Source: Planctomycetota bacterium (GTDB lineage Bacteria; Planctomycetota; J058). Taken from it: a DNA stretch of 64,000 bases. The position numbers and the translations under genes were made by a program. Below are positions 28,355 through 37,396 of the stretch, one piece after another. The DNA lies in assembly GCA_019636275.1 (NCBI GenBank), contig JAHBXY010000003.1, positions 1 to 64,000 of the forward strand, given 5' to 3'. Below the pieces are notes generated by a model, which saw nothing but the letters and a program-made list of their open reading frames with translations, made no database searches and had not been told where the DNA came from. The first letter of the stretch is position 1; every line of letters starts with the position of its first letter.

Positions 28355-29401
28355 AGGAGGAGCCGAAGCCCCGGCCGACGCCGCCCGAGGCGAAGGACGA
28401 CCCCCGCGTCGTCGCGCATCGCTGCCCGTTCTGCCACGCGCCCGTGCGCCCAGACGAGGAGGCCTGGGTCGCCTGCGCGCGGTGCCTCGGGCGGCAGCAC
28501 GCCGCCTGCTGGGACGAGGCCGCGCGCTGCGCCGCCTGCGGCCACGACCGGCGGCTCGAGGCGGCCGCCGAGCGGCCGGCCGAGCGCGCCGGCGGCGGCT
28601 CGCGTCGCCGACGGGTGCTGCTGCTGCTCGGCCTGCTCGCCGCGCTGGTCGTCCTGGGCAACCTCCTCGCCTTCGTCTCCCTCGCGCCGGTCGCCGCCCC
28701 GCCCGTCGCTCCGCCCCAGCCGCCGCCGCCGCCCGCGCCGCTCGTCACGCCGCCCGTCGCTCCCGCGCGAGGGCCCGGCGCGCCCGGCGCCCGCGCCCGT
28801 CGACCACGCCGCCCGCCGGGCCGCCCTGCGCGAGCGCGTTTGTTTCGAGGCGGCCGACGCGGCCGAGCGCGCGCGCCTCCTCGGGGCCGTTGGCCCGGTG
28901 GAGCCCGGCGCCCCGGCCGCGCCGCAGGCGCCGTTCACCTGGATCCCCGACCACGCCGCGGACAACGACGTCGCGCGCCGCCTCGTGCGCGAGCACCGCG
29001 CGCGGGCGCTCGACGAGGAGGGGACCGTCGACAGCCTGGTCCTCCTGGCCCACGTCGACGCGTTCACGGGCAACCACGCGCAGGCGGTCCGGCGCTGCGA
29101 GCAGGCGCTCGACCGCGACGCGCGCCACGGGCCCGCCTGGACGGTCCGCGGCTGGTCGCGCCTGGCGCAGGGTCAGGTCGATGGCGCCGAGCTCGACCTC
29201 CTGCGCGGCGTGGACCTGAGCGCCGACCCGATCTTCGCCCTCGTCGGCCTGGGCCGCGTGGCCGAGGAGCGCCGCTGGCCCGACGAGGCGCTGGCGCGCT
29301 ACGAGCAGGCCCGCGCGGCGCTCGCCGACTCGCCCGACGCCCTGCCCCAGCACGCGGCCGACCTCGAGCGGCGCCTCGAGCGGCTGCGGCGGGCGCGCTG
29401 A
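28351..29401 (+). CDS. Prokaryotic-RING zinc finger, single-TM, TPR-like protein (one frameshift)
   Basis: GTG start overlapping the upstream stop. Residues 25-70 show a treble-clef/RING pattern: HRCPFCHAP, CARC, HAACW and CAACG, as in prokaryotic RING family 1. Then come a transmembrane helix (VLLLLGLLAALVVLGNLLAFVSL) and a Pro-rich linker in which the frame changes at about 28760-28800. The second frame reads VDHAARRAALRERVCFEAADA and continues through TPR-like repeats (DSLVLLAHVDAFTGNHAQAV, PAWTVRGWSRLAQGQVDGAEL) to the stop at 29401. The likely topology is a cytoplasmic zinc finger with an extracytoplasmic TPR, or the reverse. Function unknown. Confidence 0.7.
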
Positions 29402-29402
29402 C

Positions 29403-30263
29403 GTGCGCGCGCGCACGGCGGCGCTCACCGGCCTGACGATGCTGGCCTTCGCCGGCAACTCGCTCCTGTGCCGCGAGGCGCTCGGCCGCCGCGGCATGGA
29501 CCCGGTGAGCTTCACGAGCCTGCGCGTCCTCTCGGGCGCCGCGCTCCTGGCCGTCCTCGCCCGGCGGCTCGATCGGCCGCTCGACCGGGGCGAGCGCGCC
29601 GGCTCCGCGGCCGGCGCGGCCGCGCTGTTCGCCTACGCGCTCGCCTTCTCGCTCGCGTACGTGACGCTCGAGGCGGGCGCCGGCGCGCTCCTCCTCTTCG
29701 GCGCGGTGCAGGCCACGATGCTCGCCGCCGGCCTGCGCGCCGGCGAGCGGCCGACGGCCCTGCAGTGGGGCGGGCTCCTGGCCGCGCTCGCCGGCCTCGT
29801 CCACCTGCTGCTGCCGGGGCTCGCCGCCCCCGACCCCGCCGGCGCCGCGCTGATGCTCCTGGCCGGCGTGGCCTGGGGCGTCTACTCGCTCCTCGGGCGC
29901 GGCGCCGCGCGCCCGATCGCGGTCACCGCGGGCAACTTCCTCGGCGCCGCCCCGCTGGCGCTCGTCGCCTCGCTCGCTGCCCTCCCGGTCGTCGCCCCCC
30001 GCGTGCCGCCCGAGGGCGCGCTCCTGGCCGTGGCGTCGGGGGCCGTGACCTCGGGGCTGGGCTACTCGCTCTGGTACCTGGCCCTGCGCGGCCACACGGC
30101 CACGACGGCCGCCGTCGTCCAGCTCTCCGTCCCCGTGCTCGCCGCCGCGGGCGGCGTGCTCCTCCTGGGCGAGGCGGCCACGTCGCGGCTCGTCGTCGCC
30201 GGGTCGCTCGTCCTCGGCGGCGTGGCGGCCGCGACGCTCGGCCGCCGGGAGGCTCGCCCGTGA
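29403..30263 (+). CDS. EamA/DMT-family transporter
   Basis: GTG at 29403, one base after the preceding stop; 286 residues with about ten hydrophobic helices in two halves, the 10-TMS drug/metabolite transporter layout. The first half begins LTGLTMLAFAGNSLLCREAL and contains PVSFTSLRVLSGAALLA. The second contains GVAWGVYSLLGRG and ends SVPVLAAAGGVLLLGEAATSRLVVAGSLVLGG, the usual EamA C-terminal signature. Substrate cannot be read from sequence. The stop overlaps the next GTG. Confidence 0.9.
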   Translation: MRARTAALTGLTMLAFAGNSLLCREALGRRGMDPVSFTSLRVLSGAALLAVLARRLDRPLDRGERAGSAAGAAALFAYALAFSLAYVTLEAGAGALLLFGAVQATMLAAGLRAGERPTALQWGGLLAALAGLVHLLLPGLAAPDPAGAALMLLAGVAWGVYSLLGRGAARPIAVTAGNFLGAAPLALVASLAALPVVAPRVPPEGALLAVASGAVTSGLGYSLWYLALRGHTATTAAVVQLSVPVLAAAGGVLLLGEAATSRLVVAGSLVLGGVAAATLGRREARP

Positions 30264-30538
30264 CGTCCCGCTACGTGATCAGGCGCATCGCCCTCGCCCA
30301 CTGCAAGCGCGGACCGGCGCGCTGCGCCCGCTGCCGCGAGGTCCAGCGCGAGCGCGTCTGCCTCCTCGACACGCTGCCCACGGCGCACCCCGAGGCCGCG
30401 CGGCCGGTGATCGCGTGCCAGGAGGACGGCCTCACGGTCTGGCGGACCTACGACGTCCTGGGCGAGTTCGCCACCGAGGACGAGGCGCGCGACTTCGCGC
30501 GCGGTCAGGGGATCGACGACGTGGGTCTCGAGTCGTGA
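30260..30538 (+). CDS. Small Cys-rich hypothetical protein
   Basis: GTG start overlapping the EamA stop (GTGA); 92 residues. The N-terminal half is basic with a CKRGPARCARC cluster that could bind metal; the C-terminal half (WRTYDVLGEFATEDEARDFARGQGI) is acidic and looks like a small alpha/beta fold. I recognise no family. Position inside a run of overlapping genes supports it being real. Confidence 0.65.
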   Translation: MTSRYVIRRIALAHCKRGPARCARCREVQRERVCLLDTLPTAHPEAARPVIACQEDGLTVWRTYDVLGEFATEDEARDFARGQGIDDVGLES

Positions 30539-31107
30539 GCGCGCGCGACGGGCTCCCGCGCGCCCTGGCCGTGACCGCGGCCCTGGCCGCCCTGCCCTGG
30601 GCGCTGGGCGCGGCGCCGCTGGTGCGCTTCACGCGCGAGCGGATCGAGCTCCACGCGCGGCCGGGCGCGCTGACCGTCGACGGCCGCTACGTCTACGAGA
30701 ACCCCTGGCCGCTGCCGCTCGTCCAGGGCCTCGACGTGCCCTTCGCCCAGGGCGACGGCCAGGCGGCGCCGGCCACCGTGGCGGCCTTCGTGGTCGACGC
30801 GGGCGGCGCCGAGACGCCCCTGCCCGTGCGCTGGGTCCTCGGACGCCCGCGCGTGAGCGTCACGGTGCCGGCCCGCGGCGCGGTCGAGCTGCGCGTGCGC
30901 TTCGAGCAGGTGTGCGCCGCCGGTCGCGGCACCTACCTGCTCACGACGACGCGGCCCTGGGGCCGCCCGCTCGTGGAGGCGGAGTACCTCGTGCGGACCG
31001 ACCGGGTTCGCCTCGTACGGTCGAGCCTGCCCCTCGACGCGGGCGACCGCACGGTGCGGCGCGACTTCCTCCCCGAGGACGACTGGAGGCTCGAGTGGTC
31101 CCCGTGA
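30535..31107 (+). CDS. Exported hypothetical protein
   Basis: GTG start overlapping the preceding stop; 190 residues. A signal peptide or membrane anchor (LPRALAVTAALAALPWALGAAP) is followed by a beta-rich domain (IELHARPGALTVDGRYVYENPW, VSVTVPARGAVELRVRFEQ) containing one Cys. The alternation of polar and hydrophobic residues suggests an immunoglobulin-like sandwich outside the membrane. No family recognised. It lies between a small Cys-rich protein and another membrane protein in the same operon. Confidence 0.65.
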   Translation: MSARDGLPRALAVTAALAALPWALGAAPLVRFTRERIELHARPGALTVDGRYVYENPWPLPLVQGLDVPFAQGDGQAAPATVAAFVVDAGGAETPLPVRWVLGRPRVSVTVPARGAVELRVRFEQVCAAGRGTYLLTTTRPWGRPLVEAEYLVRTDRVRLVRSSLPLDAGDRTVRRDFLPEDDWRLEWSP

Positions 31108-31928
31108 GCGCGCGCGGCGCCGCCCTGGGCGTCGCCCTCGTCCCCTGCCTGGCGGGCGCCGCGCGCGCCAACCAGCCGCCCGGCCCGCAGGCCGTGGCCG
31201 GCGAGCTGGCGGCCCTGCTGCTGCTCGTGGCCTGCACCGGCCTGGCCGGCGGCTACGCGATCGCGCGAGCACAGCGCGGCGGTCAGCCCCGGCGCTGGCC
31301 GCTGGCCCTGGGGGCGGCCGCCGTGGTCGCCTCGGCCATGCACGAGCAGCAGGCGGCCCTGGTGTGCGTCGGCATCATCGCCGTGGCCTTCCTTCGCGCC
31401 GGTCGCCTGGTCCGGTGGGGGCTCCAGGCGGGGACGCCCGGCGCGCCGCCGTACCTGGCGGAGGCCCGGCGGGGGCGCCTCTTCGCCGGCGCGGGGCTCC
31501 TCGCGGTCCTCGTCGTCCCGCTCGCGGGCGCCGGGGTGGCCTTCGTCGACTACGACCCGCAGGACGAGCTCCGCGAGCGCGTGCTGCGCGCCGTGGCGGC
31601 CCAGATGCTCCGCGACGGGCTCGACGCCGCGGACGCCGCCGGGCCGCTCCACGAGGCGCTGCCCGTGGAGAAGCTCCGCGGTGTCCTCGGGGGCGGGGTG
31701 GAGCTCGAGGTCGCCCCCGACCGGCGCGACTTCACGCTGCGCCTCTGGCCCACGAGCTTCCCGCGGTGGCCCTACCGGCTGCTGGTCAGCAGCCCGTCGT
31801 ACCACGTCGACGCGTCGGGCCGGCTGCGCGCGATCCGCGTGAACGAGCCGGGGGTCCGCTGCCCGCCCGACGCACCGGTGGTGGGTCTGATCGAGCCGGC
31901 GAAGCCGGGGAGCCAGCGCCGGTTCTGA
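31104..31928 (+). CDS. Membrane protein of unknown function, last gene of the operon
   Basis: GTG start overlapping the preceding stop; 274 residues. An N-terminal signal or anchor is followed by hydrophobic helices (LAALLLLVACTGLAGGYAIA, LALGAAAVVASAMHEQQAAL, ALVCVGIIAVAFL) and a fourth (AGAGLLAVLVVPLAGAGVAFVDY). The C-terminal 100 residues look like a pilin- or sensor-type extracytoplasmic domain, ending SFPRWPYRLLVSSPSYHVD and a Cys-Pro segment. No family recognised. It converges on the DUF6935-like gene with three bases between stops. Confidence 0.65.
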   Translation: MSARGAALGVALVPCLAGAARANQPPGPQAVAGELAALLLLVACTGLAGGYAIARAQRGGQPRRWPLALGAAAVVASAMHEQQAALVCVGIIAVAFLRAGRLVRWGLQAGTPGAPPYLAEARRGRLFAGAGLLAVLVVPLAGAGVAFVDYDPQDELRERVLRAVAAQMLRDGLDAADAAGPLHEALPVEKLRGVLGGGVELEVAPDRRDFTLRLWPTSFPRWPYRLLVSSPSYHVDASGRLRAIRVNEPGVRCPPDAPVVGLIEPAKPGSQRRF

Positions 31929-31931
31929 CGG

Positions 31932-32465
31932 TCAGATATCGTCGGCCGGCCCCGCCGGCGCGCGGACGCCGACCTCGAGCGAGCTCCAGTTCGTCGCCTT
32001 CCAGTGGCCGCGCTCGTTGCGCAGGAGGTGCACGGGCCGCGGCGAGTCGGCGCCCGTCGAGCGGACGAAGGTCTTGCCGCGGTCGGCCTGCACGTCGTTC
32101 GGCTGCTCGCGCCCCGAGATCCGCCAGGGCGGCGCCGGCAGCGCGTAGCCGTTCTGCAGCGTGGCCCCTTGCACGTAGCTGCGCGCGATGTGCGGGGCCT
32201 TGCCGATCCGCGACGCGGCGTCGATCAGCACCATGCGGCCGGGCTGCTTGCCCTTGAAGCCGTCGGGCCCGTCGACGAGCTTGCTCGCCTCGAGCGCGAC
32301 GGTGAGGAACCTCGTCCCCTGCGCCGCATCCTGCGCGTAGGCGATCATCGCCAGGACGAGGATCGCCGCCCCGCCCTCGGGCGTGGTCGCGATCCGGTCG
32401 CGCAGGGCCACCAGGTCCTCGACCGTCGCCGGCAGCCCCGGCACCTCGACCAGCCACTCGCGCAC
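31932..32465 (-). CDS. DUF6935-like protein
   Basis: GTG at 32465; 177 residues, cytosolic. The N-terminal half is helical (LVALRDRIATTPEGGAAILVLAM), the middle has GRMVLIDAASRIGKAPHIARSYVQGAT, and the end has RPVHLLRNERGHWKATNWSSLEVGV. That last segment matches what I remember of DUF6935, a family of unknown function common in Myxococcota and Planctomycetota. The assignment is from memory and needs a profile search. The gene stands between two convergent/divergent neighbours. Confidence 0.6.
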   Translation of the reverse strand: MREWLVEVPGLPATVEDLVALRDRIATTPEGGAAILVLAMIAYAQDAAQGTRFLTVALEASKLVDGPDGFKGKQPGRMVLIDAASRIGKAPHIARSYVQGATLQNGYALPAPPWRISGREQPNDVQADRGKTFVRSTGADSPRPVHLLRNERGHWKATNWSSLEVGVRAPAGPADDI

Positions 32466-32554
32466 GCGTCACCTCCGGGCGCCCGTTGTAGCCGACCGCC
32501 CCCGCGCGCGCCGGCCGGTCGGGTAGCCTGTCGCGCGACAGAGAGGAGGCCGCC

Positions 32555-32902
32555 ATGGCCACGACGAAGACGCCCTCCGGGCTGGAGTACGAGGACCTGG
32601 TCGTCGGCACCGGCGCGAGCCCGCGCCCGGGCCAGACGGTCGTCGTCCACTACACGGGCTGGCTGACCGACGGCAAGAAGTTCGACAGCTCGGTCGACCG
32701 CGGCGACCCGTTCTCCTTCCCGCTCGGGCAGGGGCGCGTGATCAAGGGCTGGGACGAGGGCGTCGCCAGCATGAAGGTCGGCGGCAAGCGCAAGCTGACG
32801 ATCCCGGCCAAGCTGGCCTACGGCGAGCGCGGCTTCCCCGGCGCGATCCCGCCCAACGCCACGCTCGTGTTCGAGGTCGAGCTCCTGCGCCTCGACCGGT
32901 GA
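32555..32902 (+). CDS. FKBP-type peptidyl-prolyl isomerase
   Basis: ATG at 32555, preceded by GAGAGGAGG; 115 residues, a single FKBP domain without signal peptide. Diagnostic residues are [22 protein letters not shown], the [23 protein letters not shown] core, [25 protein letters not shown] and the conserved Tyr, Asp, Trp and Ile lining the proline pocket. It should catalyse cis-trans isomerisation in the cytoplasm. The stop overlaps the GTG of the downstream lipoprotein gene, so both are made from one transcript. Confidence 0.96.
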   Translation: MATTKTPSGLEYEDLVVGTGASPRPGQTVVVHYTGWLTDGKKFDSSVDRGDPFSFPLGQGRVIKGWDEGVASMKVGGKRKLTIPAKLAYGERGFPGAIPPNATLVFEVELLRLDR

Positions 32903-33747
32903 GCCGCCTCGCGCTGCTCGGGGTCGTGGCGCTGGCCGCCTGCGCGGCGCCGGCGGCACCGGTGCGGCCGGAGCGGCGGTGTGGCTCCGGGCACGCGACG
33001 AGCGATCCCGCCGTCGCCGAGGTCGGATCGACCGGTCACGTGGAAGCGGCCCTGTTCGTCGAGCGAACCGGGCCGCGCGCGGCCCTCGTGCGCGTGGAGG
33101 TCGCGGTCGCGCCGGGCTGGCGCGTCTACGGGCTCACGTCGGAGTACGGCGTGAGGCCGGCGCTCGCGCTCGACCTCCCCCAGGGCGTGGCGCTCGACGG
33201 GCCTCTCGAGGAGACGCCGCCCCACCTCGGCCTGGCGCTCGGCGAGCTGCCGATCACGGCGCACCGCGGGCGCGCGACGTTCGAGCAGCGCCTGTCGCTC
33301 TCGACCGAGGCCCCGCTCGCGCTCGAGGCGACCTTCACCTGGCAGGTCTGCGACGAGGCGGACACGTTCTGCGCGCCCGGCAGGGCGGAGGCCACGCTGG
33401 TCGTCGCCGGCGCGGACGGCCATGCCACCGGATCGTGGGTGATCGGCCGCGACGAGCGCGTGCGGGTCGAGGTGAGCCAGGAGCGGACGGGCCAGACCCA
33501 GCCGTGGGTGTTCGCCGAGGTCGTCGGGCGCGGGGACTGGATCGTGACCGACCACGACCTCGCCGCCCCCGGTTCGTGGGAGGAGGTCGCACAGATCGGA
33601 AGGCGAGGAAGGAGCGGGGTGTCCTACGGCCCCGCCCCCTCGCCCGGCACCCCCGTCCGCGTGCGCGTCCGCTGGACCGGCCGAACCGCCGCCGGGACGC
33701 CGGGTTCGGGCGAGGCCTGGGCCTCGCTTCCCGTCCCGCCGCCCTGA
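32899..33747 (+). CDS. Lipoprotein with DsbD N-terminal (DsbC-type) domain
   Basis: GTG overlapping the FKBP stop; 282 residues. The lipobox LAAC follows a short hydrophobic leader, so the mature protein is probably lipid-anchored. Residues 35-165 resemble the thiol:disulfide interchange domain at the N-terminus of DsbD/DsbC corrector proteins: [29 protein letters not shown] and [16 protein letters not shown], in which two cysteines lie 7 apart like the redox pair. The remainder is a beta-rich domain of unknown kind. It may pass electrons to, or fold with, envelope proteins served by the FKBP. Confidence 0.72.
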   Translation: MSRLALLGVVALAACAAPAAPVRPERRCGSGHATSDPAVAEVGSTGHVEAALFVERTGPRAALVRVEVAVAPGWRVYGLTSEYGVRPALALDLPQGVALDGPLEETPPHLGLALGELPITAHRGRATFEQRLSLSTEAPLALEATFTWQVCDEADTFCAPGRAEATLVVAGADGHATGSWVIGRDERVRVEVSQERTGQTQPWVFAEVVGRGDWIVTDHDLAAPGSWEEVAQIGRRGRSGVSYGPAPSPGTPVRVRVRWTGRTAAGTPGSGEAWASLPVPPP

Positions 33748-33803
33748 GCGTTCCGTTTCCGTCTCACGACGCGACCAAGCCCGGATCAAGAGCAGACAAA
33801 CGC

Positions 33804-33832
33804 TTGACTTGAGACGGCCTCCAGGTTGCAGT
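33804..33832 (+). promoter_or_regulatory. Possible promoter before the HELGH gene
   Basis: TTGACT at 33804-33809 lies in an AT-richer patch, 17 bp from TGCAGT (33827-33832), which is a weak -10 (three matches to consensus). It is 20 bp upstream of the chosen GTG at 33853. Confidence 0.3.
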
Positions 33833-33852
33833 CACCGGCGCCCGGAGGTCGC

Positions 33853-36753
33853 GTGACGCGTCTCGTCTCTCGCTGGCTCCTCCTCCCGCTCCTCCTCCTC
33901 CTCGGCGTCGTCCCCGCTCGCGCCGACGACATCGCCGACCTGCTCGGCCGCCTCGAGGCGGCCGGCGCCCGGATCGTGCGGGTCACGCCGACCGACGCGC
34001 GCCTGCGCGGCGAGGGCCGGGTCGGCACCGGCTTCGGGCCCGACGGCCGCGTCGAGGTCTACCTGCCGACCGAGGGGGCCACGGCGGTGCGCACGCCCCT
34101 GCGCACGCCCGTGGCGCGCCTGACGGTCGAGGAGTTCCGCGGCCTCACGGGCGAGATGCGCACGGCCATCCGCGAGCTCTACGGGATCGAGGTCGAGCGG
34201 GTCTACATCGCCGGGTCGTCCTCGGGGATCCCGTTCCGCGACCCCAACACCGGCGAGCTGCGCACGTTCGACCGCAAGGGCTTCCGCACGTCGGACTACG
34301 ACGGCGCCGTCGTCTCGCCCGAGCTCTACGAGAAGGTCAAGCGCGACAACCCGCGCGCCGCGCGCGGCGGCGGCACGGGCATGCGCACGGCGCCCGACCC
34401 CCTGCCCGGGATCCGCGCGAAGTTCCACGAGATCGGCGAGCGCTGGGGCCGCAAGGTCGCCTGCATGGTCTACGCCAGCGAGGCGGAGTTCAGGAAGCGC
34501 ATGCAGCTCACGGGGCTCACCGTCGGCGTCAACGTCATGCCCGAGGCGCCGCCCGGCGCCAACGCCGTGGCGCTGACGCGCGCCGAGCTCCTCGGCGTCC
34601 TCGTCGAGGTCGAGCAGATGAAGCGCCTGATCGCCGCCAAGGGCGAGGCCGGCGCGCGCGCCCTCCTCGAGTCGGCCGGCCAGGGCAACGTCGCGGCCGC
34701 CGACGAGGTGCGCGCCGCCCGCCGCGCCGCGACGCAGGCCGTGCTGAGCTCGGGCCAGCTCGGCGAGGTCGAGCGCGGGCACCTGACCAACGAGCTCCGG
34801 CGCCTCGAGGGCCCGCGCCGCTTCGCCCCGCCGCGCGAGGCCGCGCGCGCCCCGCCGCCCGGGCTGGCGATCAGCGAGGCCGAGGCGCGCGAGGTGTTCG
34901 ACCGGGTGCGCGAGGGCTCCGCCAGCCGCCTGTCCGAGCGCGCCGCCGCCCTGTCGGCCGTCGACCGCCCGGCGGCCGAGGCGGGCGTCGCCCGCGTGCG
35001 CGAGGCGGGGCTCGAGGTCACGCGCTCGACGGCGCTGTCGCTCGAGTACCTGCCGGAGACCAACTCCGTGCGCGTCTCGACCGGCCTCCTCGACAAGCTC
35101 GCCGTCGAGGCCGGCCCGGGCGCCGAGGGCCGCTCGTTCCGCCAGCGCGCGCTGGGCCTCCTCTTCGGCCACGAGCTCGGCCACGCCGGCGGGCTCCGCG
35201 GCGAGCGCGTCGCCGACATCGAGGCCGTGCGGGCCGTCGAGCGCAGCGGCCTGCCCCCGCTCGAGGCCCGCGACGCGCGCCGGGTCGTCGACCTGTTCGC
35301 CCGCGGCGGCGGCGGCCTGTCGGACGCCCTCTACGCCCTGCGCGGCCTGCCGGTCTACGGGACCGCCGGCAGCCGCACGGCCAACCTGACGCGCGCCATC
35401 GAGGGCGTCGCGGACCCGCTCGGCCGCTTCCGCCGCGCCGACGGCACGCTCGACTGGCGCCGCGTGACCGCCTCGGGCGCCCTGCGCCACGGCGCGGGGG
35501 CGGCGCACTTCGGCCTGGCCCTGTTCCTCAAGGAGCTGGCCGTCGTCGTCGAGACGGGCGACCGCGCGCGGATCGACGAGTTCTTCGACGGCCTGCTCAC
35601 GACCGACTTCTTCGTCCACTACGGCGCCTTCGTCGTCGGCGCCCGCGCGGGCGACGTGGCCTACTCGCGCTTCCTCGCGAGGCACATCAAGCCCCGCTTC
35701 GCCAGCACGGTCCTGCGCACGAACGTCGTCCTGGCCACCGGCATGGCGCTCCCCGCGCTCCTCAGCGGCAACCTCGACGGCCGGGCGTTCGTAATCGACG
35801 TGGCGGCGCTCGGCCTCTCGGCCACGGCCGTCCGCGCCGGGCTGGCCGGGATCTCGTGGGTCGTCGACCTGCGCCGCGTCGAGGCGGCCGGCGGCCTCGT
35901 GCGCGCCGCCGGCCGCATGCGCGCGCTGGCCCGCGCCGGGAGCTTCATCTACACGGCCGCGGAGACGGCCGTCGTCCTGTACCTGGGCGAGAAGCTGGCT
36001 CACGCCGCCAACGACGCGCTCGACGAGCGCGCGGCGCGCGACGCGGTCGCCTCGGCCAGCCTCGACCTCCTCGACGCCGCCCGCGGCGGCGCCGCGCCCG
36101 AGCGCCTGGCGGCCCTGCTCGAGGCCGCCGACGAGGCGCACCTGGCCTGGCGCGACCGCCTGCTGGGCGACGTGGCCGCGGCCGAGGCGACCTACAACGA
36201 GCGCCTGGCCCGCGCCGCCCGGGAGGCCAAGCTGCTCGCCGACGAGCGCGCCGCGGCCGAGTCGCGCCTCGAGGCCACGCCCGCCCTGCGCGCGTCGATG
36301 ATCGCCCGCCACGGCTCGGTCGAGGCCTACCTCGACCACCTCACGCGCGACCGGCGCGCGGCGCTCGAGGCCGACCTCGAGCGCGCGATCGAGTCGCTCG
36401 AGCGCTCGCGCGCGGCCGGCGTCCGCGCCGCCTACGAGGAGCGCCGCCGCGCGGGCGCCTACCTCCCCTCCGGCGGGGCGGCCGACGGCTTCTTCGCCCG
36501 CCTGCGCCGCGACCGGGAGGCGCGCGACGTCTCGTCGAACCGCCTGCAGGCCTACGACGACCACCTGGCCCTGCTCGACCGCGTCCGCGCGGCCATCGGC
36601 GCCGACGAGGCCCGCCGCGCCCTGGTCGACGAGGCGATCGCCCGCACCCGCGAGCTCGCCCACGCCGACCGGGCCCTGTTCCTGGGCGAGGAGGCCGCCC
36701 CCGCCCCGACCCCGGGCCTGCGCGGGGCCGTCGAAGGCGCGACCGGCCGCTGA
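33853..36753 (+). CDS. Large exported protein with SDxD nucleotidyltransferase-like motif and M48-like HELGH protease motif
   Basis: GTG at 33853 is chosen over an earlier TTG because GGAGGT precedes it by a few bases and it opens a signal peptide (VSRWLLLPLLLLLGVVPARA). Length 966 residues. Near 121-150, AGSSSG followed 22 residues later by SDYDGAVV resembles the GS...DxD motif of minimal nucleotidyltransferases. Residues 440-455, HELGHAGGLRGERVAD, match HExxH...ExxAD gluzincins of the M48 type. Hydrophobic segments follow (VVLATGMALPALLSG, SFIYTAAETAVVLYLGEKL), then about 280 residues of charged coiled coil. The mix resembles a polymorphic or contact-dependent toxin or an envelope protease. 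No homologous family recognised. Confidence 0.75.
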   Translation: MTRLVSRWLLLPLLLLLGVVPARADDIADLLGRLEAAGARIVRVTPTDARLRGEGRVGTGFGPDGRVEVYLPTEGATAVRTPLRTPVARLTVEEFRGLTGEMRTAIRELYGIEVERVYIAGSSSGIPFRDPNTGELRTFDRKGFRTSDYDGAVVSPELYEKVKRDNPRAARGGGTGMRTAPDPLPGIRAKFHEIGERWGRKVACMVYASEAEFRKRMQLTGLTVGVNVMPEAPPGANAVALTRAELLGVLVEVEQMKRLIAAKGEAGARALLESAGQGNVAAADEVRAARRAATQAVLSSGQLGEVERGHLTNELRRLEGPRRFAPPREAARAPPPGLAISEAEAREVFDRVREGSASRLSERAAALSAVDRPAAEAGVARVREAGLEVTRSTALSLEYLPETNSVRVSTGLLDKLAVEAGPGAEGRSFRQRALGLLFGHELGHAGGLRGERVADIEAVRAVERSGLPPLEARDARRVVDLFARGGGGLSDALYALRGLPVYGTAGSRTANLTRAIEGVADPLGRFRRADGTLDWRRVTASGALRHGAGAAHFGLALFLKELAVVVETGDRARIDEFFDGLLTTDFFVHYGAFVVGARAGDVAYSRFLARHIKPRFASTVLRTNVVLATGMALPALLSGNLDGRAFVIDVAALGLSATAVRAGLAGISWVVDLRRVEAAGGLVRAAGRMRALARAGSFIYTAAETAVVLYLGEKLAHAANDALDERAARDAVASASLDLLDAARGGAAPERLAALLEAADEAHLAWRDRLLGDVAAAEATYNERLARAAREAKLLADERAAAESRLEATPALRASMIARHGSVEAYLDHLTRDRRAALEADLERAIESLERSRAAGVRAAYEERRRAGAYLPSGGAADGFFARLRRDREARDVSSNRLQAYDDHLALLDRVRAAIGADEARRALVDEAIARTRELAHADRALFLGEEAAPAPTPGLRGAVEGATGR

Positions 36754-37396
36754 GTGGTGTGCTCGACGGCTGCGGGCGACGATGCTGGCCGCGGCGGCGC
36801 GCGCGCGGGCTCGAAGTAGGTCGCTACGTCGTCGCCCGCGCGCGCGCCGCCTCGCCTCAGCCTCCGCGGCCTCGCCTCGCCTGCTGCTCCGATCGAAGGC
36901 GGTACCAGGACTCGCCGGCGAGCGTCGATCGCTTCAAACGCTCCGCACTCAGGGGTTCACGACAGAGGAGCAGAGGGAGCAGAGGGCTGGCTGCCCGAGC
37001 GGGACGGATCGTGCTCGTCCGAGCCTCGCGCCGATCGCCTCCCCCTTCGCGAGCGCAACCAGTCGAGCGCCATCTGCTCGCGAGGGGGGCGCGATCGGCG
37101 CAAGTGCCCGGACGAGGACGTCCGGCGCCGTTCGGCGCCTCCCAACGCTCGCCTTGGCGGGCCGGTACGGGCGGGAAAGAGAAGCTCTCAGGCTCTCTGC
37201 TCCCTCTGCTCCTCTGCGGTGAGCTCACAGCGGCCGTCGCTTGTTCTGATGTCCACGTCCGGGCGCGCGGCTCGATGCTCCGATCCGCAGTGAGGCACGT
37301 GTCGCCCTCGCTCCGGCCGCTACGCGGCCTCCGCTCGGGGCTGCGCGCCATCGCTCGATCTGCTCGCTTCGCTCGCAGACCAAGCGGTGAGCGCGG
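36754..37396. repeat. Intergenic repeat block (C): stop-anchored repeat, MITE copy 2 and 173-bp dispersed repeat
   Basis: There is no gene here. In order: a GGTGTGCTCGACGGCTG repeat directly after the upstream stop; a GCGCGCGGG...CCCGCGCGC palindromic segment (about 36796-36845) that recurs near 38959-39007; the second MITE-like copy (36957-37222); and a repeat (37227-37399) shared with 23208-23381 that ends on the stop codon of the next gene. Confidence 0.78.
36957..37222. repeat. MITE-like element, copy 2 (inverted relative to copy 1)
   Basis: Arms 36957-36983 and 37196-37222 are inverted repeats matching at 25 of 27 positions, with the same CAGAGGAGCAGAGG core as copy 1. The reverse complement of the interior shares CGGGCACTTGCG(G/C)CGATCG and CCCCTCGCGAGC with copy 1. 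Length 266 bp against 268. The element is non-coding. Confidence 0.82.
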
